Positions 9,355 through 17,960 of a stretch of 64,000 nt of DNA are shown here, one piece after another. The notes under the pieces were generated by a model. It was not told the origin of the DNA. It did no database searches and saw only the letters and a program-made list of their open reading frames with translations. The stretch is taken from assembly GCA_900498135.1 (NCBI GenBank), contig LR026961.1, positions 4,643,435-4,707,434 of the forward strand, read 5' to 3'. Numbering within the stretch: the stretch's first letter is position 1; every line of letters begins with the position of its first letter. Source of the DNA: an uncultured Desulfatiglans sp. GTDB taxonomy: Bacteria > Desulfobacterota > DSM-4660 > Desulfatiglandales > Desulfatiglandaceae. The position numbers were made by a program, and so were the translations under genes.

Positions 9355-9383
9355 TTGACAGTCGGGTGAAGATACCGTATTTT
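9355..9383 (+). promoter_or_regulatory. sigma70-type promoter for the EF-G paralogue
   Basis: TTGACA at 9355-9360, 17 bases, then TATTTT at 9378-9383, about 140 bases before the start. The gap 9196-9524 also contains a GC-rich inverted repeat near 9312-9330 and no gene. Confidence 0.6.
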
Positions 9384-9524
9384 AAATGGTTATGTCAACG
9401 CCGCCAGGGGCTCCTCTTCCGGCATGCCCCGTACAGCTCACAGGCTTGTAAACCCAGCGCCCGGCCAAGACGGCTTTTTTTACGCGAACCTTTGTAAACG
9501 TTTTTGCATACAGGATCCGAATCC

Positions 9525-11558
9525 ATGCCGATCGCCCAGCATCTGAACACCACGCGCAACATCGGGATCATCGCCCACATCGACGCCGGCAAAACGACCG
9601 TGACCGAACGGGTGCTTTTCTACACAGGCCGCCTCCACAAGATGGGGGAGGTCCATGACGGCGAGGCCACCATGGACTGGATGCTCGAGGAGAGGGAGCG
9701 CGGTATCACCATCACCTCCGCGGTCACCTCCTGTCTCTGGCACAACCACACCATCAATGTCATCGACACCCCCGGTCACGTGGACTTTACGGTCGAAGTC
9801 GAACGGGCCCTCCGGGTGCTCGACGGCGCCATCGGCGTATTCTGCGCCGTCGGCGGCGTGGAGCCGCAGTCCGAGACCGTCTGGCATCAGGCCGACCGCT
9901 ACAAGGTCCCGAAGATCGCCTTCGTGAACAAGATGGACCGGATCGGAGCCGACTTCAACCGCGTCGTCCGCATGATTCGAGAGCGGTTGGGCGCCGCCCC
10001 GCTCGTTCTGCAAATCCCCTGGGGTGCAGAAGACCGGTTTCGGGGCATCATCGACCTGGTGCGGATGAAGTCTGTCATTTGGGAAAACGAAGGCCTCGGA
10101 GCGCAATACATCGAAGGCCCCATCCCGCCGGAGCTCGAGGAGGAGGCGCGGGCGCGGCATGAAGAACTGCTGGAGACGCTGGCGGACAAAAACGACGCCC
10201 TCATGGAAAAATACCTGGCCGAGGAGGAGATCCCCGAGGTCGACCTCAAGCAGGCCATCCGCAAGGCTACGATCCAGTTGCAGCTCGTCCCCGTTTTCTG
10301 CGGCGCGGCCCTGCGAAACAAAGGCATTCAGCCTCTGCTCGACGGCATCGTCGATTTTCTGCCCTCCCCACTCGACATCCCGCCGGTCGAAGGCATCGTC
10401 CCGGCCACCGGGGAGACCGTCCAGTGCCCGCCCAAAGCGAAGGCGCCTGTGTGCGCTCTGCTCTTCAAGGTCATGATGGACCAGGGCCGCAAGATGAGCT
10501 ACCTCCGGATCTATTCGGGGACGCTCTCGGCAGGCGACACGGTTTTCAACTCGACCCGGAACAACCGTGAAAAGGTCGCCCGCCTGCTCCGGATGCATGC
10601 CAACAAGCGCGAGCGGATCGACAGCGCGTCGGCCGGGGACATCGTCGCTGCAATGGGACTCAAGCTGTCGACCACCGGCGACACCCTCTGCGACGAAAGC
10701 CACCCTGTGCTGCTCGAATCCATCCGCTTCAATACCCCGGTCATCAGCATCGCCATCGAGCCCAGGAAGGTCCAGGATCAGGACCGGGTGATGGACGGCC
10801 TCGCCAAACTGGCCGACGAAGACCCCACGTTCCGCTACCATATCGATGAAGAAACGGGCCAGACGATCGTCTCGGGCATGGGCGAGCTGCACCTCGAGAT
10901 CATCCTCGGAAGGCTCAAACGGGAGTTCCTGGCCGAGACCAACCAGGGCAAGCCGCAGGTGGTCTACCGGGAGACCATCACCGAGACCCTCACCCACCGG
11001 GAAATCTTCCAGCGCGAATTGGCCGGACAGGCGTATTACGCGGGCGTCACCCTCGAGGTCTCGCCGCTACCCCGCGGAACCGGGAACCGCTTCGTGGACC
11101 GGTGCGATCACCCGGGCTTAACCGACGTCTTCCTAGAGGCGATCCGGCAGGGCGTCGCCGAGGCGGAGGAAAGCGGGGTTCTGATGGGTTATCCGGTCAT
11201 CGATGTGCAGACGGCGGTCCTCGAAATCGAGATTAAGGAAAACATCTCGGATGCCATGGCCTTCAAGGTCGCCGCGTCCATGGCCTTCCGCAATGCGTGC
11301 AGCCAGGCGGGGCCGCTCAAGCTCGAGCCGATCATGAAGGTGGAAATCCTTGTGCCGGATGAATTTGTGGGCGAGGTCATCAGCGATCTGAACACCCGTC
11401 AGGGAAGGATCGAACAGATCCTGAGCGAAGGGGCCGTCCAGGTGTTGATCGCGCGTGCACCTCTTTCGAGGATGTTCGGCTATTCGACAGCCTTGCGGTC
11501 GGTGTCGCAGGGGCGCGCCAACTTCACCATGCAGTTCAGCCACTACGACAAGGCCTGA
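9525..11558 (+). CDS. elongation factor G paralogue (EF-G2 type)
   Basis: A 677-residue translational GTPase. G1 is AHIDAGKTT (17-25), switch [11 protein letters not shown]4 NKMD and G5 in the FCGAAL region. Domains II-V follow in order, with domain IV beginning around YRETITET and domain V ending in [18 protein letters not shown]-like sequence. EF-G drives translocation and ribosome recycling. This gene stands alone, without rpsL, rpsG or tuf, so it is probably a second EF-G (an EF-G2 or spd-type recycling or translocation specialist) rather than the str-operon copy. That assignment is inference. An in-frame TTG at 9504 exists, but ATG 9525 has AGGA nine bases upstream. Confidence 0.88.
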   Translation: MPIAQHLNTTRNIGIIAHIDAGKTTVTERVLFYTGRLHKMGEVHDGEATMDWMLEERERGITITSAVTSCLWHNHTINVIDTPGHVDFTVEVERALRVLDGAIGVFCAVGGVEPQSETVWHQADRYKVPKIAFVNKMDRIGADFNRVVRMIRERLGAAPLVLQIPWGAEDRFRGIIDLVRMKSVIWENEGLGAQYIEGPIPPELEEEARARHEELLETLADKNDALMEKYLAEEEIPEVDLKQAIRKATIQLQLVPVFCGAALRNKGIQPLLDGIVDFLPSPLDIPPVEGIVPATGETVQCPPKAKAPVCALLFKVMMDQGRKMSYLRIYSGTLSAGDTVFNSTRNNREKVARLLRMHANKRERIDSASAGDIVAAMGLKLSTTGDTLCDESHPVLLESIRFNTPVISIAIEPRKVQDQDRVMDGLAKLADEDPTFRYHIDEETGQTIVSGMGELHLEIILGRLKREFLAETNQGKPQVVYRETITETLTHREIFQRELAGQAYYAGVTLEVSPLPRGTGNRFVDRCDHPGLTDVFLEAIRQGVAEAEESGVLMGYPVIDVQTAVLEIEIKENISDAMAFKVAASMAFRNACSQAGPLKLEPIMKVEILVPDEFVGEVISDLNTRQGRIEQILSEGAVQVLIARAPLSRMFGYSTALRSVSQGRANFTMQFSHYDKA

Positions 11559-11570
11559 CCAGCCGCCCAG

Positions 11571-11590
11571 GGGCGAAAGCATCGCCCTTT
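11571..11590. terminator. possible terminator between convergent genes
   Basis: GGGCGA-AAGCA-TCGCCC followed by TTTCC lies between the ends of the EF-G gene and the enoyl-CoA hydratase gene. The T run is short, so this is a weak call. Confidence 0.35.
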
Positions 11591-11595
11591 CCGGG

Positions 11596-12417
11596 CTAGA
11601 CCGGCTGAAAACGGGGTTTGCGCTTTTCCAGGAAGGCCCTTACGCCTTCATGACCGTTCGGATGGTCTCCGCATCGGGCAAGCATTTCGCGTTCACGCTC
11701 CAGTTGAACCTCGAAAGGGTTGCCGAAAGACTCGAGCAGAAGCTGCTTCGATGCTGCAAACGAACTCGAAGATCGGGACAGGATATCCTCCATCACCTCC
11801 AGCGCACGGGCGACGCTTCGCCCCTGCTCCACGACCTCGGTGACCAATCCCCATTCCAGGGCCTTGGCGGCATCGATCGGCGCGTCGAACGTGACGACCT
11901 CCATGGCCCTCGCGAGGCCCACTATGCGCGGCAGGGTGAAGGTCCCGCCCCCGTCGAGGCTCAGACCGTTGCTCGTGTAGGCCTGCCGCAGAACCGCGGA
12001 TCGGTCCATGATACGGAAATCGCAGGCCAGCGCGAGCGAGAAGCCGCCGCCTGCAGCCAGTCCGTTCAGTGCGGCGATCACGGGTTTGGGCATCCGCCGT
12101 ATCTCGAGGATCGCCTGGTGAAAGCGGGCCGCCAATTCGTGGAAGGCGGCGCCGTACTGTCCCTTGTACCCGGCGATCCAACGCAGGTCCCCTCCCGCGC
12201 AGAAGGCCTTTCCATAACCGGTGACGATGAGCCCGCGGACGTCTTCCCTGCCGGCCAGTGCGACCAGTTCGTCTGCGAGGCATTGGACCATGGGGAGGTC
12301 GAAGGCGTTATAGGCCTTCGGGCGGTTCAACTCCAGAATACCGACGCCGTTTTGCACCTCCAGCACCACGGCAGCCGCTGGTGTCCCCACAGATTCGGAA
12401 TGCGCATCTTCGTTCAC
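11596..12417 (-). CDS. enoyl-CoA hydratase/isomerase family protein
   Basis: A 273-residue crotonase-fold enzyme acting on acyl-CoA thioesters in the cytoplasm. The first oxyanion-hole segment is AFCAGGDLRWI and the second is GLAAGGGFSLALACDFRIM. The region that follows, LSLDGGGTFTLPRIVG, resembles PaaG/isomerase-like members as much as hydratases, so the reaction is left open. I start at GTG 12417, which has GGAAGGAG nine bases upstream. An ATG 13 codons earlier falls inside repeat R1. It could feed the acyl-CoA pathway that includes the ligase at 32.5-34.0 kb. Confidence 0.85.
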   Translation of the reverse strand: MNEDAHSESVGTPAAAVVLEVQNGVGILELNRPKAYNAFDLPMVQCLADELVALAGREDVRGLIVTGYGKAFCAGGDLRWIAGYKGQYGAAFHELAARFHQAILEIRRMPKPVIAALNGLAAGGGFSLALACDFRIMDRSAVLRQAYTSNGLSLDGGGTFTLPRIVGLARAMEVVTFDAPIDAAKALEWGLVTEVVEQGRSVARALEVMEDILSRSSSSFAASKQLLLESFGNPFEVQLEREREMLARCGDHPNGHEGVRAFLEKRKPRFQPV

Positions 12418-12448
12418 GATTTCCGTCTCCTTCCTCAAACATAGCCTC

Positions 12449-12623
12449 GTTTCCATTCCGGAAATGAGGATTTTGTGCCAATCTCAAGGAAATCAAGCGT
12501 TTGCGCGGAGGCGACCTGGTGGTCGCCGCACAAGCAAACGTGCAGATTGACGCCGAGATTGGCAAAAAAGACCATTTCCGGACTGGAAACCGGGTTGTAC
12601 CGGGAAATCATTTCCGGATGGAG
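12449..12623 (-). repeat. dispersed long-hairpin repeat, copy R1
   Basis: The core is at 12449-12590 and an extra end module runs to 12623. The arms are GTTTCCATTCCGGAAATG and CATTTCCGGACTGGAAAC. The central stem-loop is GGCGACC-TGGT-GGTCGCC. It fills the space between the hydratase gene start and the amidohydrolase gene end, whose stop is 8 bases beyond the repeat. Confidence 0.9.
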
Positions 12624-12630
12624 ACCAGGA

Positions 12631-13473
12631 TCATACCGCAGAGCCGAGCACATCCGCGGCATTCCCTCCGGTGACCCACTGCAGGGCCTCATCCGAAAGC
12701 CCGGCCGCCTTCATCTCCGTTAGATATCGGGAGGGTTTCAGCAGGGGGTAATCGCTGCCGAGCAGGATCCGATCGTAGCCGATGATCTCCCCGGCGATCC
12801 GGTAGATGGCCGGCTCATACAGGTAAGGCGAGGCCGCCGTGTCGAACCAGACGTTGGCCAATCGCTCCCGGACCTCTTTTTTCATGAGGGCGTAAAAAAA
12901 GATCCCCCCGCCCCAGTGCGCCAGAACGATCCGGTTCTCGGGATAGGCCGCGACGAAGGTATAGACCTCCGCCAGGGTCATCGGCGCCTTCCCGGGATAA
13001 GAGTGGCCCACAGGCTCGTTTACGTGCATGAGCAGCGGGGCGTCGTGTGCACGGCAGATCTCCATGACCTCGGACAAACCGCGGGTCACCGCCCCGGTCA
13101 GACCTCCTCCGTAGACGGCCAGTTCGCCGATCCCTCTCAGCCCGGCGGCAAGACACCTCTCCGCCTCTCGGGCCGCCCCCGGGGCCGTCGGAGAAAAACA
13201 GGCGAAGCCGATCAGGCGGTCTGGATAACGCCTTACGGCGTCGACGATGTAATCATTGTGGGTTTTGTAAAGCGTTTCCCTTTCCCAGGGAAACCCGAAG
13301 ATCACCGATTTCCGGATCCCCCCTTCATCCATGGCCTGGATGATCTCTTCAGCCCCGACCAGCCGGGCCTTCGGTGATTCGTAAAGGATTCGGAATCCGT
13401 CCTCGCCTTCGAAAAGCGGGATCCGGTCCCGCGCGAACTCCGGAGGAAACAGATGGGTATGAAAATCGATCAT
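12631..13473 (-). CDS. amidohydrolase family 2 (TIM-barrel metal hydrolase/decarboxylase)
   Basis: A 280-residue amidohydrolase-2 protein. Metal ligands are visible as DFHTHLFP (His4, His6) at the N terminus, LLMHVNEP mid-chain, IVLAHWGGG and LLGSDYPLL (Asp) near the C terminus. Family members are decarboxylases (ACMSD or gamma-resorcylate type) or hydrolases of cyclic amides; the substrate cannot be told here. Its start overlaps the stop of the TlpA-like gene by four bases (ATGA), so the pair is translationally coupled. Confidence 0.85.
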   Translation of the reverse strand: MIDFHTHLFPPEFARDRIPLFEGEDGFRILYESPKARLVGAEEIIQAMDEGGIRKSVIFGFPWERETLYKTHNDYIVDAVRRYPDRLIGFACFSPTAPGAAREAERCLAAGLRGIGELAVYGGGLTGAVTRGLSEVMEICRAHDAPLLMHVNEPVGHSYPGKAPMTLAEVYTFVAAYPENRIVLAHWGGGIFFYALMKKEVRERLANVWFDTAASPYLYEPAIYRIAGEIIGYDRILLGSDYPLLKPSRYLTEMKAAGLSDEALQWVTGGNAADVLGSAV

Positions 13474-13988
13474 GGTTCCAGCAGCGGTTTGAGCGCCCTC
13501 CGCAAGGCCTCGGGGTTGTAGCCGACCACCTTGTCCCGGATCCTGCCGTTCCGGTCTATGACGAACATCGTCGGGATCGCCGGATTGTCTTCCGTGAAGT
13601 AGGCCTCGATCACCCGGTCATTGTAGCGGACGATCGGGTAGTTGATCTTGTGTTTATCGCTGAAGGCCTTGAGATAGGCGTCCTTGAACTGGCGCTTGTC
13701 GTCCACGGAAACGCCCAGGATCACCAGACCGTCCTCCTGATGGTCCCGCTGCAACTTCACGAGTTCAGGGATCGAAAGACGGCACGGAGGGCACCAGGTC
13801 GCCCAAAAATCCAAGAGCACGATCTTGCCACGGTACTGCTCCAGGGTCACCTCTTTTCCATTTAGATCCGGCAGAGAAAAAGAGGGCGCCGCGATATCCG
13901 CCCCGGCTTCGGATTGAAATGGAACACCGAGCAGACATAGCATCAGCAAACCCAGCAGCACCTTGAACGTTTCGAGCTTTTTCAACAT
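13470..13988 (-). CDS. TlpA/ResA-like thioredoxin-fold protein
   Basis: A 172-residue exported thiol-disulfide protein. Residues 1-30 form a signal peptide or membrane anchor (LLGLLMLCLLG). The AhpC/TlpA-type thioredoxin fold carries WATWCPPCR with Cys66 and Cys69. The insertion typical of ResA/TlpA proteins is present. It probably reduces disulfides in the periplasm, for example during cytochrome c maturation. The ATG at 13988 has AAAAAGGGGGG upstream; a longer start exists but lacks a site. It is coupled to the amidohydrolase gene that follows. Confidence 0.88.
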   Translation of the reverse strand: MLKKLETFKVLLGLLMLCLLGVPFQSEAGADIAAPSFSLPDLNGKEVTLEQYRGKIVLLDFWATWCPPCRLSIPELVKLQRDHQEDGLVILGVSVDDKRQFKDAYLKAFSDKHKINYPIVRYNDRVIEAYFTEDNPAIPTMFVIDRNGRIRDKVVGYNPEALRRALKPLLEP

Positions 13989-14320
13989 GAACCCCCCTTT
14001 TTCCCGGGCCTGATCCCGGCCCCTCATCTGTTTCGCTCATCCGGCATGCCAGGCGTCCTTCGGGGATACCCGCCAAACACATGAAGCATCGCTCAGTCGG
14101 GTTATTGTAGGCATCCCGCATCCAGAAAGCAACCCTTCAAGAACATCTCGAAGGGCTCGCGGCCGTGCCTCAACCGCGGAGAGCGTCCCCGGCCTTTGCC
14201 TCCCTTGGAGAAAAATTTTCCATTATATAGAGCTTCATCCGCCCAAAAGGTTTCAGACCCGGAAATCATGCCCTCTCTTGCCTTCCAAAAGGTTCCCGGA
14301 CCAGACAGCCCATGCAAAGC

Positions 14321-14486
14321 TTCCTCCCGGAAAATCTCCGTACCAATCAGCCAACGCTAACTCCCCCTTCCTCCCGGAAAATCTCCGCACCAATCAGCCA
14401 ACGCAAACTCCTCCTTCCTCCCGGAAAATCTCCGTACCAATCAGCCAACGCAAACTCCTCCTTCCTCCCGGAAAATCTCCGTACCA
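14321..14486. repeat. 47-bp tandem repeat, about 3.5 units
   Basis: Units begin at 14321, 14368, 14415 and 14462, exactly 47 bases apart. Each opens with TTCCTCCCGGAAAATCTCC, and the last unit stops after about 25 bases where repeat R2 begins. The units are nearly identical, so there are no spacers. The gap 13989-14320 otherwise shows no gene. Confidence 0.92.
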
Positions 14487-14607
14487 GAAATGAGGATTTT
14501 TTGCCGAGATCAAGGAAATCAAGCGTTTGCGCGGAGGCGACCTATAGGTCGCCGCACAAGCAAACGTGCAGGTTGACGCAGAGATCGGTAAAAAAGACCA
14601 TTTCTGG
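14484..14607 (-). repeat. dispersed long-hairpin repeat, copy R2
   Basis: The arms are CCAGAAATGAGG and CCATTTCTGG, altered on both sides so that they still pair. The central stem-loop is GGCGACC-TATA-GGTCGCC. It ends eight bases past the priA stop and abuts the 47-bp tandem array on its other side. Confidence 0.9.
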
Positions 14608-14615
14608 GGCGGAAA

Positions 14616-17051
14616 TCAGAGCATTTGATAGGGATCGACATCCACGGCCACCTGCACCCCGGCCGGCGGCGTCCTCACCGCTTCGCCCATCCTTTCGAGG
14701 AGATGCTTCAACGCTGCTATCTTACGGCCCTTCAGAAGAATCTGCCAGCGGTAGCGGTCCTTGATGCGCGCTATGGGGGCCTCCACCGGTCCCATCACCT
14801 GAATGGCCTCTTCCCGCCCCGCGATCCCGTTCACCATACGCCGGAAACCCGCCCCCAGCTCCCCCGCACAGGCCACCGTTTTCGCCCGGTCCTTCCCTTG
14901 CACCCGGATGCAGACCAGGTGGGCGAAAGGCGGGTAGCCAAGAGCGGACCTCAGCGCAGCCTCACGCTCGAAGAAGCCTTCGAAATCATGGGCCATCGCC
15001 GCCTGCAAGGCATAGTGGCGGACATTGAAGGCCTGGATAATGACCTTTCCCGGCCGGTCTCCGCGACCCGCCCGTCCGGCCACCTGGCTCAGGACCTGAA
15101 ATGTGCGCTCGGCCGCCCGGAAATCCGGAAAGTTCAGGAGAAGGTCCGCCGCGATCACGCCGACGAGGGTCACCCGAGGGAAATCGTAGCCTTTTGTCAC
15201 CATCTGGGTGCCGACCAGGATGTCGATGGCCTGCTCTTTGAACTGCTTGAGAATCTCGAAGGACACCCCCTTCGCCCGGGTGTTGTCGGTGTCCATGCGC
15301 GCCACCCGGGCCGAAGGGAAGAGACTCCGCAGCTCGAGTTCGAGTTTCTGGGTGCCGAACCCGTAAGTCTTGATCGCGTCGCGGCCGCATTCCGGACATG
15401 TCTGCGGAACGGGCCCCGTAAAGCCGCAATAATGGCAACGAAGTTCACGCCCTCCCAGATGGTGGGTCAGGGCCACGTCGCAGTGCGGGCAACGAAGGGA
15501 GCGCCCGCAGGCGCTGCAGACATGCAGCCGGTGAAACCCCCGCCGATTGAGAAAGAGGATCGCCTGGGACTCTTCTTCCAGGGTCGCCTTCAGCGCCTCC
15601 CGCAGTTCTCGGCTGAGCATGGCGTCGGCGGGATCGGAGGCCGAACTCCGCGTCATATCCACGATCTCGACTCTCGGCAAGGCCCTTTTTTCCACGCGCT
15701 CCGGCATCGAGAGCATCCGGTAGCGGCCCGCGCAGGCATTGCGGAAGGACTGCACCGACGGCGTCCCAGACCCCAGGAGCACGGTCGCCTGCTCCATCTT
15801 TGCGCGCATAACGGCGGTGTCCCGGCCCTGGTAACGGACCCGGTCGTCCTGTTTGTAGGCGGCGTCATGCTCCTCGTCGACGATGATCAGGCCGAGGCGC
15901 GGCACAGGCGCAAAAAGGGCCGAGCGAGCGCCGATCACCAGATCGATCTTCCCCTCCGACATCTGCAGCCAGGCGTCGAAACGCTCCCCCCTGCTGAGCC
16001 CGCTATGGTAAACCGCGACGCGATCGCCAAGCCGCAGCCTGAAAACACCCTCCAGATAGGCCGCTAGCGCTATCTCCGGAACCAGGACGATCACCTGCCG
16101 GCCGATACGGATCGCCTTTTCCGCCGCGCGGACGTAGACCTCGGTCTTCCCGCTGCCGGTCACACCATAAAGGAGCGCGGGGGCGAACACACCCGATTCG
16201 ATGCTCCCCTCCAACCATGCCAGCACCGTTTTCTGGTCCTCGTTCAGCGCAAAGGGCCCCGCCGGCACCAGTGCGGTTCCGCCTCCTGGGCTTCGAAAAA
16301 CCGGGGCGGTAAAGGCCTCGAGCACCCCTTTCCGAACCCACTTTCGAACGAGGTAGTCTCCGTTGGGGAAAAGCGCACAGATCCGGCTGAGCGCCGCATC
16401 GCCCCGGTCCAGGAAGATCCGCAGGAACTCCTGCTCGTTCGCGGCGCCTGCCCTGCGGGCGCAAACCGCAGCTGCAGCCTCCAGACCGGCGCGATCCTTC
16501 ACGCAGACAAACCGCCGCAAAAGCCGGCTCACACGCCCGGACCTCCGCCCTGTCCCCAGGCTCACCCAGCCTTTTCGCACCAGAGGATCGACCTGTTTCG
16601 CAGACCAGGGCAGTTTGGCGCCCGGATTTCCGCCGATCCACCCCAAGATCTCTCTTGCGGGGTCTTCAGGCGGCAGACGCTTCAAGGCACGCTCGCCTGC
16701 TTTGGTCAACACGGCGCATCGAAAAGGGTTTACGTTGAGGCCGGCCGGCAGCACACTCTCGATGACCTGTCCGGGCGGGTGAACATAGTAGTCCGCCATC
16801 CACTCGAACAGGGGCACCATTGCGGAACCGAACAGGGGGGGCTCGTCGAAGATCCGTCGAATCTCTTTGAGCTCCATGCCCGATTCGTTCCCGTCCTCGG
16901 ACAGGATGAACCCGGTCACCGTACGTCTCCCGAAAGGGACCAGGACGCGCCGCCCCACCTCGGCCGGGGCGGCCAACGACGGGGGCACGCGGTACGTATA
17001 CGTCCCCCACACGGGGGCGCACACGGCGATCTTTACGCATCGAGCGGCCAT
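14616..17051 (-). CDS. priA: primosomal protein N' (replication restart helicase)
   Basis: An 811-residue PriA. The N-terminal 3' DNA-binding and winged-helix regions cover about 1-270. Walker A is GVTGSGKTEVY, the DEAH-type box is IIVDEEHDAAYKQ, and RYQGRDTAVMRA follows. Eight zinc-binding cysteines sit in CSACGRSLRCPHC and CHYCGFTGPVPQTCPEC. The C-terminal helicase motif includes LSQVAGRAGRGDRPG. It restarts stalled replication forks. The length is somewhat over E. coli PriA (732 residues). The Shine-Dalgarno is weak. It is the last gene of the leftward cvpA-mazG-mtgA-kinase-plsC run. Confidence 0.94.
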   Translation of the reverse strand: MAARCVKIAVCAPVWGTYTYRVPPSLAAPAEVGRRVLVPFGRRTVTGFILSEDGNESGMELKEIRRIFDEPPLFGSAMVPLFEWMADYYVHPPGQVIESVLPAGLNVNPFRCAVLTKAGERALKRLPPEDPAREILGWIGGNPGAKLPWSAKQVDPLVRKGWVSLGTGRRSGRVSRLLRRFVCVKDRAGLEAAAAVCARRAGAANEQEFLRIFLDRGDAALSRICALFPNGDYLVRKWVRKGVLEAFTAPVFRSPGGGTALVPAGPFALNEDQKTVLAWLEGSIESGVFAPALLYGVTGSGKTEVYVRAAEKAIRIGRQVIVLVPEIALAAYLEGVFRLRLGDRVAVYHSGLSRGERFDAWLQMSEGKIDLVIGARSALFAPVPRLGLIIVDEEHDAAYKQDDRVRYQGRDTAVMRAKMEQATVLLGSGTPSVQSFRNACAGRYRMLSMPERVEKRALPRVEIVDMTRSSASDPADAMLSRELREALKATLEEESQAILFLNRRGFHRLHVCSACGRSLRCPHCDVALTHHLGGRELRCHYCGFTGPVPQTCPECGRDAIKTYGFGTQKLELELRSLFPSARVARMDTDNTRAKGVSFEILKQFKEQAIDILVGTQMVTKGYDFPRVTLVGVIAADLLLNFPDFRAAERTFQVLSQVAGRAGRGDRPGKVIIQAFNVRHYALQAAMAHDFEGFFEREAALRSALGYPPFAHLVCIRVQGKDRAKTVACAGELGAGFRRMVNGIAGREEAIQVMGPVEAPIARIKDRYRWQILLKGRKIAALKHLLERMGEAVRTPPAGVQVAVDVDPYQML

Positions 17052-17183
17052 TGGTGATCTCTCGAGGCCTCGAAAAAGAAAAAAACCGACTCAGACCGGG
17101 TGGTTCGAGGCGGTCAGGGGAATACGCTGCAGATCTGAACTTGACGTGCGCGACAACTAACTGCAGGCCGCCGCTTCAACGAT

Positions 17184-17912
17184 TCACGATGGGTGCCCGG
17201 CAGGCTCCCTGTGCGGGGAAATCAATTTGTCGATGGCAAGCCACACATCCATTTCCAGTTTTTGAATATCGCGCTTGCCGTAATCCGCCAGGGAAATCGG
17301 GGCTCCGATCCTCATATCGATCGTTCCCCGGTTGATGCGAAGGCTGCCTTTGGGAACGATCGCGTGGCTGCCGCTGATGCCGATCGGAACGATGTCGCAT
17401 CCTGATTTGACCGCCAGGTTGAACCCGCCGCGCTTGAACCCCTGGAGGCTCCCGTCGATGCTTCGCGTCCCTTCAGGAAAGATCAGCACCGACGCGCCAT
17501 CACGGATGCGCTGTGCAGCCTTGTTCATGCTCTCGACGGCCTTGCGCGGGTCGCCCCGCACAATGCCGATATACCCTGCCCGGCGCACAGCGAACCCGAA
17601 GAGCGGAATGCGCATCAACTCCTGCTTCATGATGAACTTGAAGTTGACCGGGAGGTATGCCAGAAGGGCGAAGATGTCGAAAAAGCTCTGATGGTTGCAC
17701 ATGTAGATGCGCGGCTTCGAGCCGTCCGCGGCCTCGGCCCCTGCTACGCGCACCTTGACGCCGCAGCCCCACAGGATGCTTTTCCCCCAGGGGCGCGCCA
17801 CCCAGGCGTGGATCGTGTTCCCGGTGCGATCGAAGATCGCGAGAATGGCAGTCCACAGACAGAACAAAATCGTATCGATGGCAATATAGGCATTTAACAG
17901 AATGAATCGCAT
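17184..17912 (-). CDS. plsC: 1-acylglycerol-3-phosphate acyltransferase (PlsC family)
   Basis: A 242-residue membrane-associated acyltransferase for phosphatidic acid synthesis. One hydrophobic segment is at about 5-27. The catalytic HX4D is NHQSFFD (His74, Asp79). The glycerol-phosphate site is FPEGTR (about 145-150), and a KQELMRIPLFG block lies between them. The start at ATG 17912 follows GGGGAGG closely; a GTG four codons upstream overlaps that site. It lies 48 bases after the sensor kinase gene in the same direction. Confidence 0.9.
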   Translation of the reverse strand: MRFILLNAYIAIDTILFCLWTAILAIFDRTGNTIHAWVARPWGKSILWGCGVKVRVAGAEAADGSKPRIYMCNHQSFFDIFALLAYLPVNFKFIMKQELMRIPLFGFAVRRAGYIGIVRGDPRKAVESMNKAAQRIRDGASVLIFPEGTRSIDGSLQGFKRGGFNLAVKSGCDIVPIGISGSHAIVPKGSLRINRGTIDMRIGAPISLADYGKRDIQKLEMDVWLAIDKLISPHREPAGHPS

Positions 17913-17960
17913 AAACCTCCCCACTCAGGGCCGATGCGTAAAAACCGATCCAGACAACCC

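Noticed and set aside
7459-9369. 636-codon open frame opposite purB and the glycosylase gene
   Set aside because: It spans two real genes with recognisable catalytic motifs on the other strand; composition bias explains it.
14321-14486. Regularly spaced repeat that could look like a CRISPR array
   Set aside because: The whole 47-base unit is repeated with almost no change, so there are no spacers, and no cas genes are near. It is a plain tandem repeat.
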